From Diphasiastrum complanatum (taxonomy: Eukaryota; Streptophyta; Lycopodiopsida; Lycopodiales; Lycopodiaceae), in assembly GCA_029204225.1 (NCBI GenBank), contig CM055113.1, positions 25,354,930 through 25,418,929 on the forward strand: 64,000 nt of DNA, in the 5' to 3' direction. This document shows positions 37,082-49,507 of the stretch, in pieces. Positions within the stretch are counted from its first letter, which is position 1, and every line of letters begins with the position of its first letter. The notes beneath the pieces are model-generated. The model was given only the letters and a program-made list of their open reading frames with translations. It had not been told where the DNA came from and made no database searches. Both the position numbers and the translations under genes were made by a program.

Positions 37082-39610
37082 ATGACAAATATGGGAGAAT
37101 CCATTTTGAGTGAAAGTAGCAAATTGGACGGGATTTCTAACTATGCAATGTGGAAATTCAAAATGAAAAACGTATTGATGGAGAAAGACATGTGGGAATT
37201 CATCACAAGTGATGAAGGAAGGCCGCCAAATGAAGCGGATATCAAAGTGTTCGATAAAAAGATGAGAAAAGCTTTGACCTTCATTAACTTGTTAGTGAGG
37301 GATCACATCATTATCCACATTTGTGATGTTGTTACACCCAAACAGACATGGGATGTGCTAAAGGAGCAGTTCTAGACATCAAATCCGTCAAGAATCATGT
37401 TTCTGAAGTCAAAGTTGAATAGTGCTCGCATGGAACAAGGGGAGCACATTCAGACGTACATGACCAGAATCAAGACAATGAGAGATGAACTGCATTCTAT
37501 TGGTGAGCGCATACGTGATGTGGAGCTGGTGCACAATGCATTGTGCGGCATTGTTGAATCCTATCAGATGTTTGTGAGCATAATAGTATCAAGAGAAAAG
37601 ATTGCCAACCTTTGACGAGCTCACAGGAATCTTAATGCAGGAAGAACAACAATGAGAAATGGTGAAAGCTAGACGTCAAAATATTGACGATCAAGCACTT
37701 GCGACACGCCAAAAACAAGGCAAGGGCAAGAAGAAGTCTAAACAACAATTTGCCAAGTCTTAGGAGGACGAGGGATCTTCAAGTAAGACCAAAAACGAAA
37801 GGCAAGTGCTTCCATTGTGGTAAAAAGGGCCATTGGAAGAGTGAATGTCGCAAATTCCTGGTGGAACAAGGCAAGGGAAAACCAAAACAAACAGGTAACC
37901 TAGTCGATGAGGGTGAGATTGAAGACTCTAGCATATTCATATCTGCATTGTCATCTAATCAAGATGATCAAGCATGGTATATTGACTCGGGAGCCACAAG
38001 ACACATGACAGGTAACAAAAATTGGTTCAGTAGCTTGAAAGTGTTGGATAATGGAACATATGTTTCAGAAGCAAATGGTGAGGTGTGCAAGATCAAGGGG
38101 ATAGGCACCGTTTCAATCCAACTACCTGATGGCAAAAGCAGGGTGATCAGGGAGGTACTTTATGTACCAGGTTTGAAAAAAAATCTACTTTATGTTGGAG
38201 TCGTTACTGATCAAAAGTTGAAAGTAGAACTCGCCCATGATCGTTGCTTTGTGAAGGATGTGAACCAAAAGTTCAAAGTTATTGCGGATGGAGTAAGAGA
38301 GCCCAATACAAAATTGTACAGGTTGAATGCTACAAGTAAGGAGCAACATGGACTTGTATCATCCATTCCATTGCAAACTGAGTTGTGGCATAAGAGGCTT
38401 GGTCACTTGAACTTGGGAAGCCTCAGTTTGATGAGAAAATTGGAGATGGTAACAGGATTGCCTACTATAGAAGATCACTTGAAATCGATGTGTGAATCTT
38501 GTGTATATGGGAAGCAGCATCGAGAGAAGTTCAATAAAGGGGGTGTTGCAAGAGCAAAGAACATCCTGGATTTAATCCACACAAATTTATGCGGGCCTAT
38601 GAGGACCATGTCCTTAGGTAAAGCCTTCTATTTCATGACCGTTATTGATAATATGTCACGTAAGACATGGATCTACTTCTTGAAGAAGAAATAAGATGCA
38701 TTTAATAACTTTAAGAGCTTCAAAGCATTGGTCGAAAATCAGACAAGTAGGAAGATCAAAGTCCTAAGATCAAATAGTGGAGGTGAGTACAAGTCCAATG
38801 ACTTCAATGATCTTTGTGATCAATGTGGGATTAAAAGACAATTTATGCAAGCTCATACTCCTGCTCTCAATGGTGTAGCTGAACGCAAGAATCGTACGAT
38901 TGTAGAAAGTGCCAGATCTATGCTATCTGAGATGAAACTACCAAAAGATTTTTGGTCAGAAGCATGTAGCACGGCAGTCTATCTTCAGAATAGAAGTCCT
39001 ACCATTGCCATACCAAAGATAACACCTGAGGAAGCATTCACAAAGAAGAAGCCAAAGGTGAACCATTGTGAATCTTTGGATGTAAGGCCTTTGTACACAT
39101 TCCTAAGGAAGAAAGACGTAAACTTGATATAAAAACTATCAAATGCATATTCCTAGGATATGATGATCGTGTGAAGGGCTATAGATGTTTTGATTCAGTG
39201 GAAACACAATCCATATAAGCCGTGATGTTATCTTTGATGAATCCAAAGATGTATGAAGACGAGGATTTTAGGAAGATAGACACATCTAGTGGGAAAGATG
39301 GTACGGTGAAGATATCACCTGATGATGATCCATTCATTGACCTTCCGAGTGATGAACATGAGGATATGTCTCAAGATACTACTACTCAACCTCAAGAGAC
39401 AGGTTGGAGAGGTAGGGACAAACCTTTTGGTGCAAGAAGGATTGAAGTTGCAGTGATAAACACAAGGAGAAGGATGTACCGTGGAATACATTTTCACCAG
39501 GAAGCTGATCACCTGACAGGAAGCTCCCTAAGTGGTTTGAGAGATTGTTGGAGAGCTACGACATCAATGACTTTCCTGGATCATCTAGCCAGGGAGAGCT
39601 ACAAAGATCA
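37082..39610 (+). pseudogene. Copia-5 polyprotein, truncated and inactive
   Basis: A third Copia lineage. Gag starts at 37082 (MTNMGESIL) and is broken by a stop after 37375 and another near 37615. A zinc knuckle CFHCGKKGHWKSEC lies in the 37684-38694 frame, followed by protease DSGATRHMTG, preintegrase HKRLGHLNLG and integrase. Integrase catalytic Asp residues are replaced: LIHTNLCGPM has Asn in the first position, and LRSNSGGEY has lost the second. A stop follows KKK at 38692-38694, and integrase continues at 38728-39132. The frame at 39222-39704 is a degraded integrase-to-RT linker. Reverse transcriptase and RNase H are gone because the element is cut at about 39610 by LTR-A sequence. Confidence 0.88.
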
Positions 39611-39618
39611 ACAAGAGA

Positions 39619-40633
39619 ATACATCAAACTTAATCGACTCGAAGCTTTGTTACAAACGAGTAACATCCATTCCAAGCAAGCGGTCTGACTTACATCAGAC
39701 TTAACCAACTGAAAGCTTCGTCACGAGTGCTGGAAGCCAACCTGGCGCCACGCCAGACTGGACAGCCATAAACATGTAACATCCACCCAAGCAAGCCATC
39801 CAACTCAGCCGACAGGTTAGAGCCCGTTCCCCAAGAGCTTAACCCATTCACGTTCATGCAAGAAACACTCAGAACCACAAGCCGCGACAGATATGAAAAC
39901 AACCAGTTCCTGGACCAAATGGTCCCAACAGCATATCGCTGGCGCCACGGACCGAATGGTCCCGACGGCATACCGCTGGCGTCCCGGGATACGACCCTCG
40001 GCTATGTGCCAACTTAAAAATTTTGAAAGCGGCCTTACAACTGGCGCTTTTACCGAACACTAAAACCCAGAAGGTAATCAGAGTCAGTTTGAGAAAATTC
40101 CCACTTTATTGATAAATCTGAAAAGGTTACATTTCAAGTGTGTGACCGACCCTAGTCTCCGGGGCGCTAGCATGCCAAGGCGAGAGCCATGACAACATTC
40201 CAGCAAGGGAGGCTGAGACTTGGTTGGAGCTCGCCCTGAGTCGCAACCCGCACTCCCCTATAGTATTGGTGTGATTCGGCACCCCCCCCTCATACCAAGC
40301 ACTCTACCCAAGCTGGTAAAGCACGTTTTTCTCTCTCCAAAATTTTCTCTTTCTAGAAAGTCATTTTATCATCTCTCTGAGCTCTCTGGACTCCGCTAGA
40401 ATCGATCAAAGATTTTCTGCCATAGGAACTTGGCGCCGGCTGGATTCTGGTCACACTGGCGCCGGGAGTAGCGCCGGCGCCGTTGGCGACGGGAGCAGCA
40501 GGAGCGCTGTTGGCGCCGGAGACATAGCTGGCGCCGATGGTGCCGGAAGTAAAGCTTGTAAAGGTAGCTTTACAACAGCGCTGCTGGCGCCAGTGACACC
40601 GGAAGTAAAGCTTGTAAAGGTAGCTTTACAACA
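39619..40633 (-). repeat. LTR-A LTR, truncated, with duplicated terminus
   Basis: It begins inside the LTR (equivalent to about 43764 in the intact solo LTR), so roughly the first 230 bp are missing. The right end carries the terminal CTTTACAACA twice, at 40577 and 40633, because a 56-bp segment with GGCGCC and AAGCTTGTAAAG is duplicated. Polypurine tract and internal sequence follow at 40634. Confidence 0.8.
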
Positions 40634-41294
40634 TCCACCCCACCTTTATAAAATCTGATGTCCTCGTCAGATGCCAGATTAAAATAAAGGTGCCTCTCAA
40701 TTAAAATAACTGTACATTTCAGCTACTTGACAGAGTACTCAATTTATTGGCCACTTTTTTTCTAACATTGAAGCTGGCACACCACAAGTCGGACGCTCAA
40801 CTCTTTGTACTAAAAAATTACTTAACTTTAAAATATCACTTTGTCTGGGAAAAGCGTAGGTTTTATATCGCTTTCGTAAAATCCAAGAACCTTATTAATT
40901 GGTGACAGAGGCCTTTCTGTGAAATGTTCGCCCTTGTCGCTTCTGAATTCTGACATTGGAACACCTTTGAGCTCCTGATTTGTCCTTGATGCACTTTCTG
41001 TAGAGCTCCCTGAGGTCCAGATTAAATCAATTCCGCATAGGTATCAGGGCTCCATGAGCCAAAGGATTTATCGTTTGATTGCCCACTTTATGGTCCACTC
41101 CGTGCCTTGTTGCTTCTGCATCTTGATTTCTCTCCTTGTCCCATCCTGATCTTGATACTTTTCATTTTTTGTTCTTTGAGGTAGGCAAAGTTTGATTACT
41201 CCACAATGCACCTCTCACTTAGCTTGAAGTAGCTGTCTTTGAATCAATCCAAATGTAACCATTGACCTCGTGGAGAGCCAAAGGGTCGCACCAG
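40634..41294 (-). mobile_element. LTR-A internal fragment
   Basis: Homologous to 2573-3230. It ends at GGGTCGCACCAG, where it is joined directly to LTR sequence (CGCGACAGATATGG), so most of the internal region and about 500 bp of the next LTR were deleted. Confidence 0.75.
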
Positions 41295-41988
41295 CGCGAC
41301 AGATATGGAGACAACCAGTTCCTGGACCAAATGGTCCCAATAGCATACCGCTAGCACCACGGACCGAATGGTCTCAATGGCATACTGCTGGCATCCCGGG
41401 ATACGACCCTCAACTATGTGCCAACTTAAAAATTTTGAAGCGGCCTTACAACTGGCGCTTTCACCGAACACTGAAACCCAAAAGGTAATCAGAGTTAGTT
41501 TGAGAAAATTCCCACTTTATTGATAAATCTGAGAAGGTTACATTTCAAGTGTGTGACCGACCCTAGTCTCCGGGGAGGTGGCATGCCAAGGCGAGTGCTA
41601 GGACAACATTCCAGCAAGGGAGGCTGAGACTTGGTTGGAGCACGCCCTGAGTTGCAACCCGCACTCCCCTATAGTATTGGTGGGATTCGGCACCCCTCCT
41701 CATACCAGACACTCTACCCAGGCTGGTAAAGCACGTTTTCTCTCTCTAGATTTTATTGATCCCCAGGCTTCCTTTAATCATGCCTAGATCGTGTGAGGTG
41801 ATTGCGCATCGATCTGAGCTCTCTGGACTTCGCTAGAACCGATTAAAGATTTTTCAGCCATAGGAACTTGGCGCCGGCTGGATTCTGGTCACAGTGGCAC
41901 CAAGAGCAGTAGGGGTGCTGCTGGCGCCGGGGACAATGCTGATGCTAGTGGCCCCAAAAGTAAGGCTTGTAAAGGTAACTTTACAACA
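41295..41988 (-). repeat. LTR-A LTR, truncated, next to the third Harbinger copy
   Basis: The outer part of the LTR, ending TTTACAACA at 41988 and directly followed by TGTATACTATATTA, the same LTR/Harbinger junction as at 6100/6101 and, inverted, 57876/57877. Confidence 0.8.
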
Positions 41989-43151
41989 TGTATACTATAT
42001 TAAATGTAGGAATCACTATGTGAACAAGTCAAGCTACATTGTCGACATCAAATAGAACGTATGTTAAATGACCAAACTGATGAAACTACTATTTAACCTG
42101 CCATCTCGACATGATATTCACCTTATTCAGATCGCTGATTGGGAATATGCCTCCTAGCATACAAGACGGCTGCTAGTTTGTCTCATCGTTGTATCCCAGT
42201 TGATGTTGTTCTATCTGTGCTCACTCGAATGAAGCTTTCCTCATCTGAATTCTCACTCTCAGAAGAACTATCTCCAGTGTGGTCAATATCCTGCATGTGC
42301 TCCTCATCATGTTGTCCTAGAAAAACCTCTCCGTTGGTAGTTCGCAATCTCTGGACTTCATGCAATGCTTTAGAGCTAAAGTTTATGGCCTCCCTTTGTT
42401 GGACATTGCCATGGTTTATGGCCTCAGCCTCAGCCACCCATGTCTCATCAAAACTATCTTTGTGTATGATACATAGATTATGTAGGACGAGGAAGGTTGC
42501 AACCATATCGGGGACATATTGCAGCTTCGTGTCATTTTGCTGGAGCAAAATTCTCCACCTGGAATTTCAACATACCAAATGCTTGCTCAACTGCCATTCT
42601 AGTTCTTGATTGTGCATAATTCCAATTGTACTCAACAATAGACAAACCGTCCTTATGACCTTTAAATGGACTTAGCATCCAATCCCTTGGTGGGTAAGCT
42701 GCATCCCCAACCAAGCAATAGTTCCCTAGTTTTCAAACCAAACACCTCTGGCCAATTTTTGATTGCTTGAAGAAAGACCAATCGTGCATACTACCTGCCC
42801 AACCAACATCAAAATCCAATACTAGACAACGTGTATTCACCACAATTTGCAAAAGAATTGAATGAAACCCTTTTCTATTGTAATAGTCTTGTGGATTTTG
42901 TGTGGGGCCAATTATGGGGATATGGCTCCCATCTATTGCACCCACAACAAAATGAATACCCTTGATGGCTTCAAACTCTGATGCATACTGACTCATGCGA
43001 TTTTCAGATGGCCATTTTATACATAGCGAATGCATGGAGCGCTTCACATTATGGCAAAAATCCAATACGATTTCATGGCAGGTTGATATGCCAACACCAA
43101 AAACATCAGAAATCATTTGCAACGTGTTGCCAACGGCCAACCTTGACAATG
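41989..43151 (-). pseudogene. Harbinger transposase, third copy (catalytic part)
   Basis: On the minus strand, 42733-43151 reads LSRLAVGNTLQMISDVFGVG, GAIDGSHIPI (first Asp) and DVGWAGSMHDWSFF (second Asp). Then 42532-42714 gives VGDAAYPPRDW and VEQAFGMLKF (the acidic third position), and 42183-42548 the C-terminal tail. All three acidic positions are visible, so the fold could be catalytic, but a frame break near 42720 separates the second Asp from the third. The tail has a small deletion (MNMS-type region) relative to the other copies. The natural N-terminus is lost at about 43151. Confidence 0.85.
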
Positions 43152-43536
43152 GTAAACGATCGTAATGGTGTCTCATGTAAGCGATCAAGTAAGATGTGTT
43201 TTCTTTTGAGTCTATGCACTCATCTTTTTTACTCATGCAATCTGAACATGTAGTGTGGTTTAGAATTTTACCTTCTATACATATGTAGATGCCCAAAGCT
43301 TCCAGCTTCAGTATTTGAATGTACAGTGTGTTGTAGAAGATACCGCTTGTCCAGATAGAAAGAATTATCAAGAAGCTCTTAGGCAAAATCAGGGTATATT
43401 TTTTGACAAATTTTGCCATGTGTGGAATAAAAAAAGCCATCGCTCTGGAATTTCGCATGGCACTGCCACGCATGGCAAATCCCAAAAAAATCATGTCACA
43501 TGAAAATTGGTTAAATAACAACCGTACGTGGCACTT
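43152..43536 (-). other. Foreign N-terminal extension fused to the transposase
   Basis: This sequence is homologous, inverted, to 14205-14605 and is not part of the transposase in the other two copies. It stays in frame with the catalytic domain (joint frame 42733-43572), so the reading passes from YMRHHYDRL straight into LSRLAVGN. It ends at the solo LTR with CACTT (43532-43536). Confidence 0.65.
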
Positions 43537-44774
43537 TGTAGCGCAGGCATCCCAAAGGGAGCCAGGAACCACGACTTAGCTTCCCAGCCTTCAACTCTTG
43601 CCATCCAAACCCACTTGACATACAAGCAGCCAACTCGCCAACAACGATCAGACTTAACCAACTTGAAGTTCCGAAAACCAACATTGAGATCCAACCTGGC
43701 GCCATGCCAGATCGGGGGTCCCGACGTGGGTGACTTCCCTCCAAGCAAGCCGCCCGACATACATCAAACTTAACCAACTCGAAGCTTCGTTACAAACGAG
43801 TAACATCCATTCCAAGCAAGCGGTTTGACTTACATCAGACTTAACCAACTGAAAGCTTCGTCATGAGCGCTAGAAGCCAACCTGGCGCCACGTCATACTG
43901 GACAACCATAAACAGGTAACATCCACCCAAGCAAGCCATCCAACTCAGCCAACAGGTTAGAGCCCGTTCCCCAAGAGCTTAACCCATTCACGTTCATGCA
44001 AGGCACACTCAGAACCACAAGCCGCGACAGATATGGAAACAACCACTTCCTGGACCAAATGGTCGCGACAGCATACCGCTGGCGCCACGGACCGAATGGT
44101 CCCGACGGCATACCGCTGGCGTCCCGGGATACGACCCTCAACTATGTGCCAAGTTAAAAATTTTGAAAGCGACCTTACAGCTGACACTTTTACCGAACCC
44201 TGAAACCCAGAAGGTAATCAGAGTCAGTTTGAGAAAAATCCCACTTTATTGATAAACCTGAGAAGGTTACATTTCAAGTGTGTGACCAACCCTGGTCTCC
44301 GGGGCGCTAGCATGCCAAGGCGAGAGCCATGACAACATTCCAGCAAGGGAGGCTGAGACTTGGTTGGAGCTCACCCTGAGTCGCAACCCGCACTCCCCTA
44401 TAGTATTGGTGTGATTTGGCACCCCCCCCCTCATACCAAGCACTCTACCCAAACTGGTAAAGCACGTTTTTCTCTCTCTAGGATTTTCTCTTTCTAGAAA
44501 GTCATTTTCTCTCTCTAGATTTTATTGATCTCCAGGCTTCCTTTAATCATGCCTAGATCGTGTGAGGTGATTGCACATCGATCTGAGCTCTCTGGACTTC
44601 GCTAGAACCGATCAAAGATTTTCAGCCATAGGAACTTGGCGTCGGCTGGATTCTGGTCACAGTGGCGCCGGGAGCGGCGCCGGCACCGTTGGCGCTGGGA
44701 GCAGCAGGGGCGCTGCTGGCGCCGGGGACATAGCTGGCGCTGGAAGTAAAGCTTGTAAAGGTAGCTTTACAACA
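43537..44774 (-). mobile_element. Solo LTR of LTR-A with 5-bp TSD
   Basis: A complete 1238-bp LTR from TGTAGCGCAGG to CTTTACAACA, flanked on both sides by CACTT (43532-43536 and 44775-44779). The uninterrupted site is preserved at 14200-14204 (AAGTG). This fixes the exact LTR ends and proves that the family transposed by an integrase making 5-bp duplications. Internal sequence was lost by recombination between LTRs. Confidence 0.93.
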
Positions 44775-44890
44775 CACTTCCACACGTGGCTGTGCCATGC
44801 CGACATATTTTGGCGCTCATATTTCAAATTTTAGTCTAAAAAAAATTTGCGTGGCAGTGCCACGCAGAATTAAAATTCTTTGGCCGTACG
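44775..44890. repeat. Other half of the palindrome-rich repeat
   Basis: Inverted match to 14098-14204, including GCGTGGCAGTGCCACGC. It was continuous with 43152-43536 before the solo LTR inserted. Confidence 0.75.
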
Positions 44891-45360
44891 CATGGACCAG
44901 TTTTTTTTTTTTTCGATTTTTTGCCAATTGTTTTTCGCAAATTTTTTTACGTTTGTGGTGGAATGTGCATGTGGACAACGAATGATGGGCTGCCACATAG
45001 CACATGCACATTTCACCGGAGAGAGGAGAGAGAGCGTGCATTCCACCGGAGAGAGAACGTGCATTCCACCGGAGAGAAGAGAGAGAAAGTGAATTCCACC
45101 AGAGAGAGGAGAGAGAATGATAGATTCCTAAGAAAGAGAAAATTGGATGGACATTATGCTCTTGGAGGTGGTCCCAAAATACAAAGCACACCTGAGCACA
45201 AGGCATTACGTGAATGAATTGCATTTGCGACTATTTTTTCAGTGTTAAGGAAAGAGCAAGGGTAGTCTCTTGCAGACGTCTAAGGGTGGTTTCACATGGG
45301 ATGGGGGGTAAGTCCCTTCACCTCTATTCTAGCATTCTGGTTGGCCGAGACATTCCAAAG
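44891..45360. other. Intergenic, with short tandem repeat and dispersed fragment
   Basis: A T-run at about 44900-44914. A tandem repeat of about 25-30 bp at 45015-45115, with units sharing TTCCACCGGAGAGAG. A fragment at 45210-45285 matching 15205-15285 in inverted orientation. No gene is supported. Confidence 0.6.
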
Positions 45361-45375
45361 GGCTCCGATACCACA

Positions 45376-46593
45376 TGTAGCGCAGGCATCCCAAAGGGAG
45401 CCGGGAACCACGACTTAGCTTCCTAGCCTACAACTCTTGCCATCCAAACCCACTTGACATACAAGCAGCCAACTCGCCAACAACGATCACACTCAACCAA
45501 CTTGAAGTTCCGAAAACCAACATTGAGATCCAACCTGGCGCCATGCCAGATCGGGGGTCCCGACGTGGGTGACTTCCCTCCAAGCAAGCCGCCCGACATA
45601 CATCAAACTTAACCAACTCGAAGCTTCGTTACAAACGAGTAACATCCATTCCAAGCAAGCGGTTTGACTTACATCAGACTTAACCAACTGAAAGCTTCGT
45701 CACGAGTGCTAGAAGCCAACCTGGCGCCACCTCATACTGGACAACCATAAACAGGTAACATCCACCCAAGCAAGCCATCCAACTCAGCCGACAGGTTAGA
45801 GCCCGTTCCCCAAGAGCTTAACCCATTCACGTTCATGCAAGGCACACTCAGAACCACAAGCCGCGACAGATATCGAAACAACCAGTTCTTGGACCAAATG
45901 GTCCCGACAGCATACCGCTGGCGCCACGGACCGAATGGTCCCGACGGCATACCGCTGGCGTCCCGAGATACGACCCTCAGCTATGTGCCAAGTTAAAAAT
46001 TTTGAAAGCGGCCTTACAACTGGCGCTTTTACCAAACACTGAAACCCAGAAGGTAATCAGAGTCAGTTTGAGGAAAATCCCACTTTATTGACAAATTTGA
46101 GAAGGTTACATTTCAAGTGTGTGACCGACCCTAGTCTCCGGGGCGCTAGCATGGCAAGGCGAGAGCCATGACAACATTCCAGCAAGGGAGGCTGAGACTT
46201 GGTTGAAGCTCGCCCTGAGTCGCAACCCGCACTCTCCTATAGTATTGGTGTGATTCGGCACCCCCCCTCATACCAAGCACTCTACCCAAACTGGTAAAGC
46301 ACGTTTTTCTCTCTCTAGGATTTTCTCTTTCTAGAAAGTCATTTTCTCTCTCTAGATTTTATTGATCCCCAGGCTTCCTTTAATCATGCCTAGATCGTGT
46401 GAGGTGATTGCACATCGATCTGAGCTCTCTGGACTTTGCTAGAACCGATCAAAGATTTTCAGCCATAGGAACTTGGCGCCGGCTGGATTCTGGTCACAGT
46501 GGCGCCGGGAGCAGCAGGGGCGCTGCTGGCGCCGGGGACATAGCTAGCGCCGATGGCGCCGGAAGTAAAGCTTGTAAAGTTAGCTTTACAACA
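45376..46593 (-). repeat. LTR-A LTR with PBS remnant
   Basis: A 1218-bp LTR with typical ends. A recognisable primer-binding site lies to its left (45362-45374, one mismatch), after which LTR-A sequence stops at about 45360. The polypurine tract lies on the right, so it is the 3' LTR of the internal region at 46594-48213. Confidence 0.82.
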
Positions 46594-48213
46594 TCCACCC
46601 CACCTTTATAAAATCTGATGTCCTCATCAGATGTCAAATTAAAGTAAAGGTGTCTCCCAATTAAAATAACTATACATTTAAGCTACTTGGCACAGTACTC
46701 AATTTACTGGCCACTTTTTATTAACATGGAAGTTGGCACACCACAAGTCGGAGGCTCAGCTCTTTGTACTGAAAAATTACATAACTTGAAAATATATCTT
46801 TGTTTGGGAAAAGCGTAGATTTGATATTGCTTTCGTAAAACCCGAGAACCTTATTAACTGGTGACAGAGGTCTTTTTTTGAAATGTTCGCCCCTGTCGCT
46901 TCTGACTTTCGACTTTGGAACTCCTTTGAGCTCCTGATTTGTCCTTGATGCACTTTGTGTTGAGCTCCCTGAGCTCCAGATTTGTTCAGTTCCGCACAAG
47001 TATCAAGGCTCCCTGAGCCGAAGGATTTATCGTTTGATTGTACACTTTACGGTCCACTTCGTGCCTTGTTGCTTCTGCACCTTGATTTCTCTCCTTGTCC
47101 CAGCCTGATCTTGATACTTTTCCATCTTGGCTCTTTAAGGTAGGCAAAGATTGAGTACTCCGCAATGCACCTCTCACTTAGCTTGAAGTAGCTCTTTGAA
47201 TCAGCCCAAATGTAACCATTGACCTCGTGGAAAGCCAAAGGGTCGCACCAGTTTGATCCGCATCCGAACTATCTCTTCGCGTTTGTTTGAAGCACCATGT
47301 CCGTCGCGCAAAACTTGACTTTCACAATTCCATCACTGGTCAGTTGCCTCACAGTCAAAACAAGAAGTGTACATCGAGCTTGGCTTCAAGTAGCTCTCTT
47401 TGAATCAGACACATGCACCCAGAGTTTGCACTAGTCCGATCTCAACGCGAACTGTCCCTTAGCGTCCGTTCGAAATACCAAGTCTCTCATGCAAGACTCA
47501 ACTTTCTCAGTTCCTTCATTGATCAGCTGCCTTACACGTAACACAAGCCAGCGTACTCATATGTTTCCTCATCATTGCTGGTCCAGAGAAAGCCTATAAC
47601 AAACTTTCCTTTCCACAACAAAAACTTGTCAACTTATTAGGTCCAAAGTTCGCCAGTCTCCTCGTGTGAGTATGGCTAGGTCACCTTGAATTTGCCCCCA
47701 TTCTGATCAACTTTATTTCAAAATTTGCCCCAAGAGAGAGGTGTGTGTGATAGTTCCCCTCCACTTAATAAATCAGCTAATCGGACTTTAGAGTAGAGTT
47801 CTTCGGACAAAAAGCCTTTCCAACACTTTGCTTCCCATCTGCTAGGATTATGGCTCGATCCAACTTGTTGCCAATCTCTGAAGAGGATCCTAGTCTTTTC
47901 CCCTTTGAGGAAAAACCCAACTGATACTGGATATCACCCATGCTCAGTGAGTTTCAGTTCCGAAGGTGGCCGTCCCAAAATGAAGACCAACTGCTCCATA
48001 GAAGATCTCCCCTGAAATTGCCCTTTCCAACTTTTGACTTCCTGCTTGCGTCTGGTGGGCGTTGTCGCAAATGAAACTAACCCAAGAAATAGGCTAGCCA
48101 TCCATCCTTTGCAAACATTGAGTCGTTTCGTTGTCGTTCACGTGTGAGTACTTGAACTGCAAATCCACCCCACAGATTCTGTAGTCCTCTTTGTTTGATG
48201 GTATCAGCCTTCT
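46594..48213 (-). mobile_element. LTR-A internal region, truncated at the arm boundary
   Basis: Homologous to 2573-4190 and, inverted, to 59800-61387. It ends in GATGGTATCAGCCTTC, where the inverted arm begins. The leader, PBS and 5' LTR of this copy are missing. The frame at 48094-48333 runs across this junction and is chimeric. Confidence 0.75.
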
Positions 48214-48568
48214 TGGTTCTATAAGCTTGGGGTTATAATTAACATCCTTTGCCAGAGACATTCTGTAAGAGAGCTTCACAAGTGTGATGCCCTTGACAAC
48301 TGGGAAGGCACTGTCAGAAATCTCAGCCCTCAAACTTTTCTGAATTTCAATGCCCTTGCCCTCAGCCTGACATTTATGTTGTGTGCATCAAAGTTTATGT
48401 TGTCATGACTTACATGCATGTATGTGCTGAGAAAACAATTATTGCTTGGGTGGACTTCATGTTTTGGTTTTTAATATTGTGGATGTTCAGGGTTACAAAT
48501 TTGTAAACAATCTACCATTAATTAGCAATAGTTTATGTCCATATTTGCTCAAGAGTGCTTGATACTGA

Positions 48569-49507
48569 ATGTTTACAATATGGATGTTGACATTTGTAGG
48601 TTCACACGACTACTTGTTGGACATGGCGTCTAGATTTGTTCCGTATAGGCCTTTTGACGATTGTAGTGAGCAACAAGATGGAACCAACATACTTTGGATG
48701 ACTCGGAATACGTTCCATCCACACAATCCACACAATTGCAAAAATTCGCATTACGATGAACTGTGGCCAAAAGAACTTTTCCAAGGCTACATATAGATTT
48801 TAATTCGCAACAGGTCAATGAGCCACAAGCAGAAACACAATCAAACATGAAAAGGGGTAGGGTGATTTCCTCTGAAGACATTGCTCATGTATCCAGTAGG
48901 AAGAAGGGGAAAAGGTGGATGGAGCACTGGGTTGTGAATCTCATTCACGTTCGGGGACAAATGCAAGAAGAGTTTCTGAAGCCACCAAAACAAGGCATTG
49001 ATGTTTGGCACAAATTGTTCGTACAACTTTGCTCAACTTGCCCCGACTTTGATAAAGATGTTGAAGCTTGTCAAAAAAAATGGAAGACGATTTACAAAGA
49101 ATACAAGGAAGACAAATTGGCTAATAGTATTTCCGAAAACGAAAGATCCACAAAATGTAAGCACTTCGACATTATTGATCAATATATGCACAACAGAGCA
49201 CATGTCGTGTGCCATGCACATGTTAGTTCTATTGATGTGGAGGAAGAAGTCGAAATGGAAACCAATAATGAGGGTCTTCCATCAGGGAAACCAAGTGATG
49301 AACCTGTGGGCATAGAGAGGCGGGTGGACAAGAGCAAAATAGCAAATGAAAAAATGAGGGACAAACGCTCCTTGGAGAATATCGAAGATGCAATAGTCAA
49401 CTTGGCCAACAGAGAAGGAAAAAGTAGCAAGAGAATTTGAACAGGCTAGACTGGATGTTTTGAAGGAGCTCAAAGATGTTATTTGTAGTTTTATGAAGCA
49501 TGCATAG
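48569..49507 (+). pseudogene. Harbinger Myb/SANT-like accessory gene (right arm)
   Basis: The first exon-like frame 48569-48796 starts just before TTTGTAGG (a plausible splice acceptor) and overlaps the main frame 48763-49440. The main frame has 225 residues. The SANT/trihelix domain lies at about 48-120, with Trp52, Trp56, Trp82 and Trp107 and KKWKTIYKEYKEDK at 105-118. An acidic stretch follows (about 158-166), then a charged helical tail. A deletion near 49410 shifts the frame, so the tail ends early at 49440. The left-arm copy shows the original end, equivalent to about 49507. The DNA-binding domain is complete. In the family this protein guides the transposase to the element ends. Confidence 0.78.

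Noticed and set aside
48094-48333. 79-residue minus-strand frame with the SLRAEISDSAF-type stretch
   Set aside because: Half of it is LTR-A internal sequence, so as a single gene it is a product of the arm junction. Only the shared exon-like part is reported.
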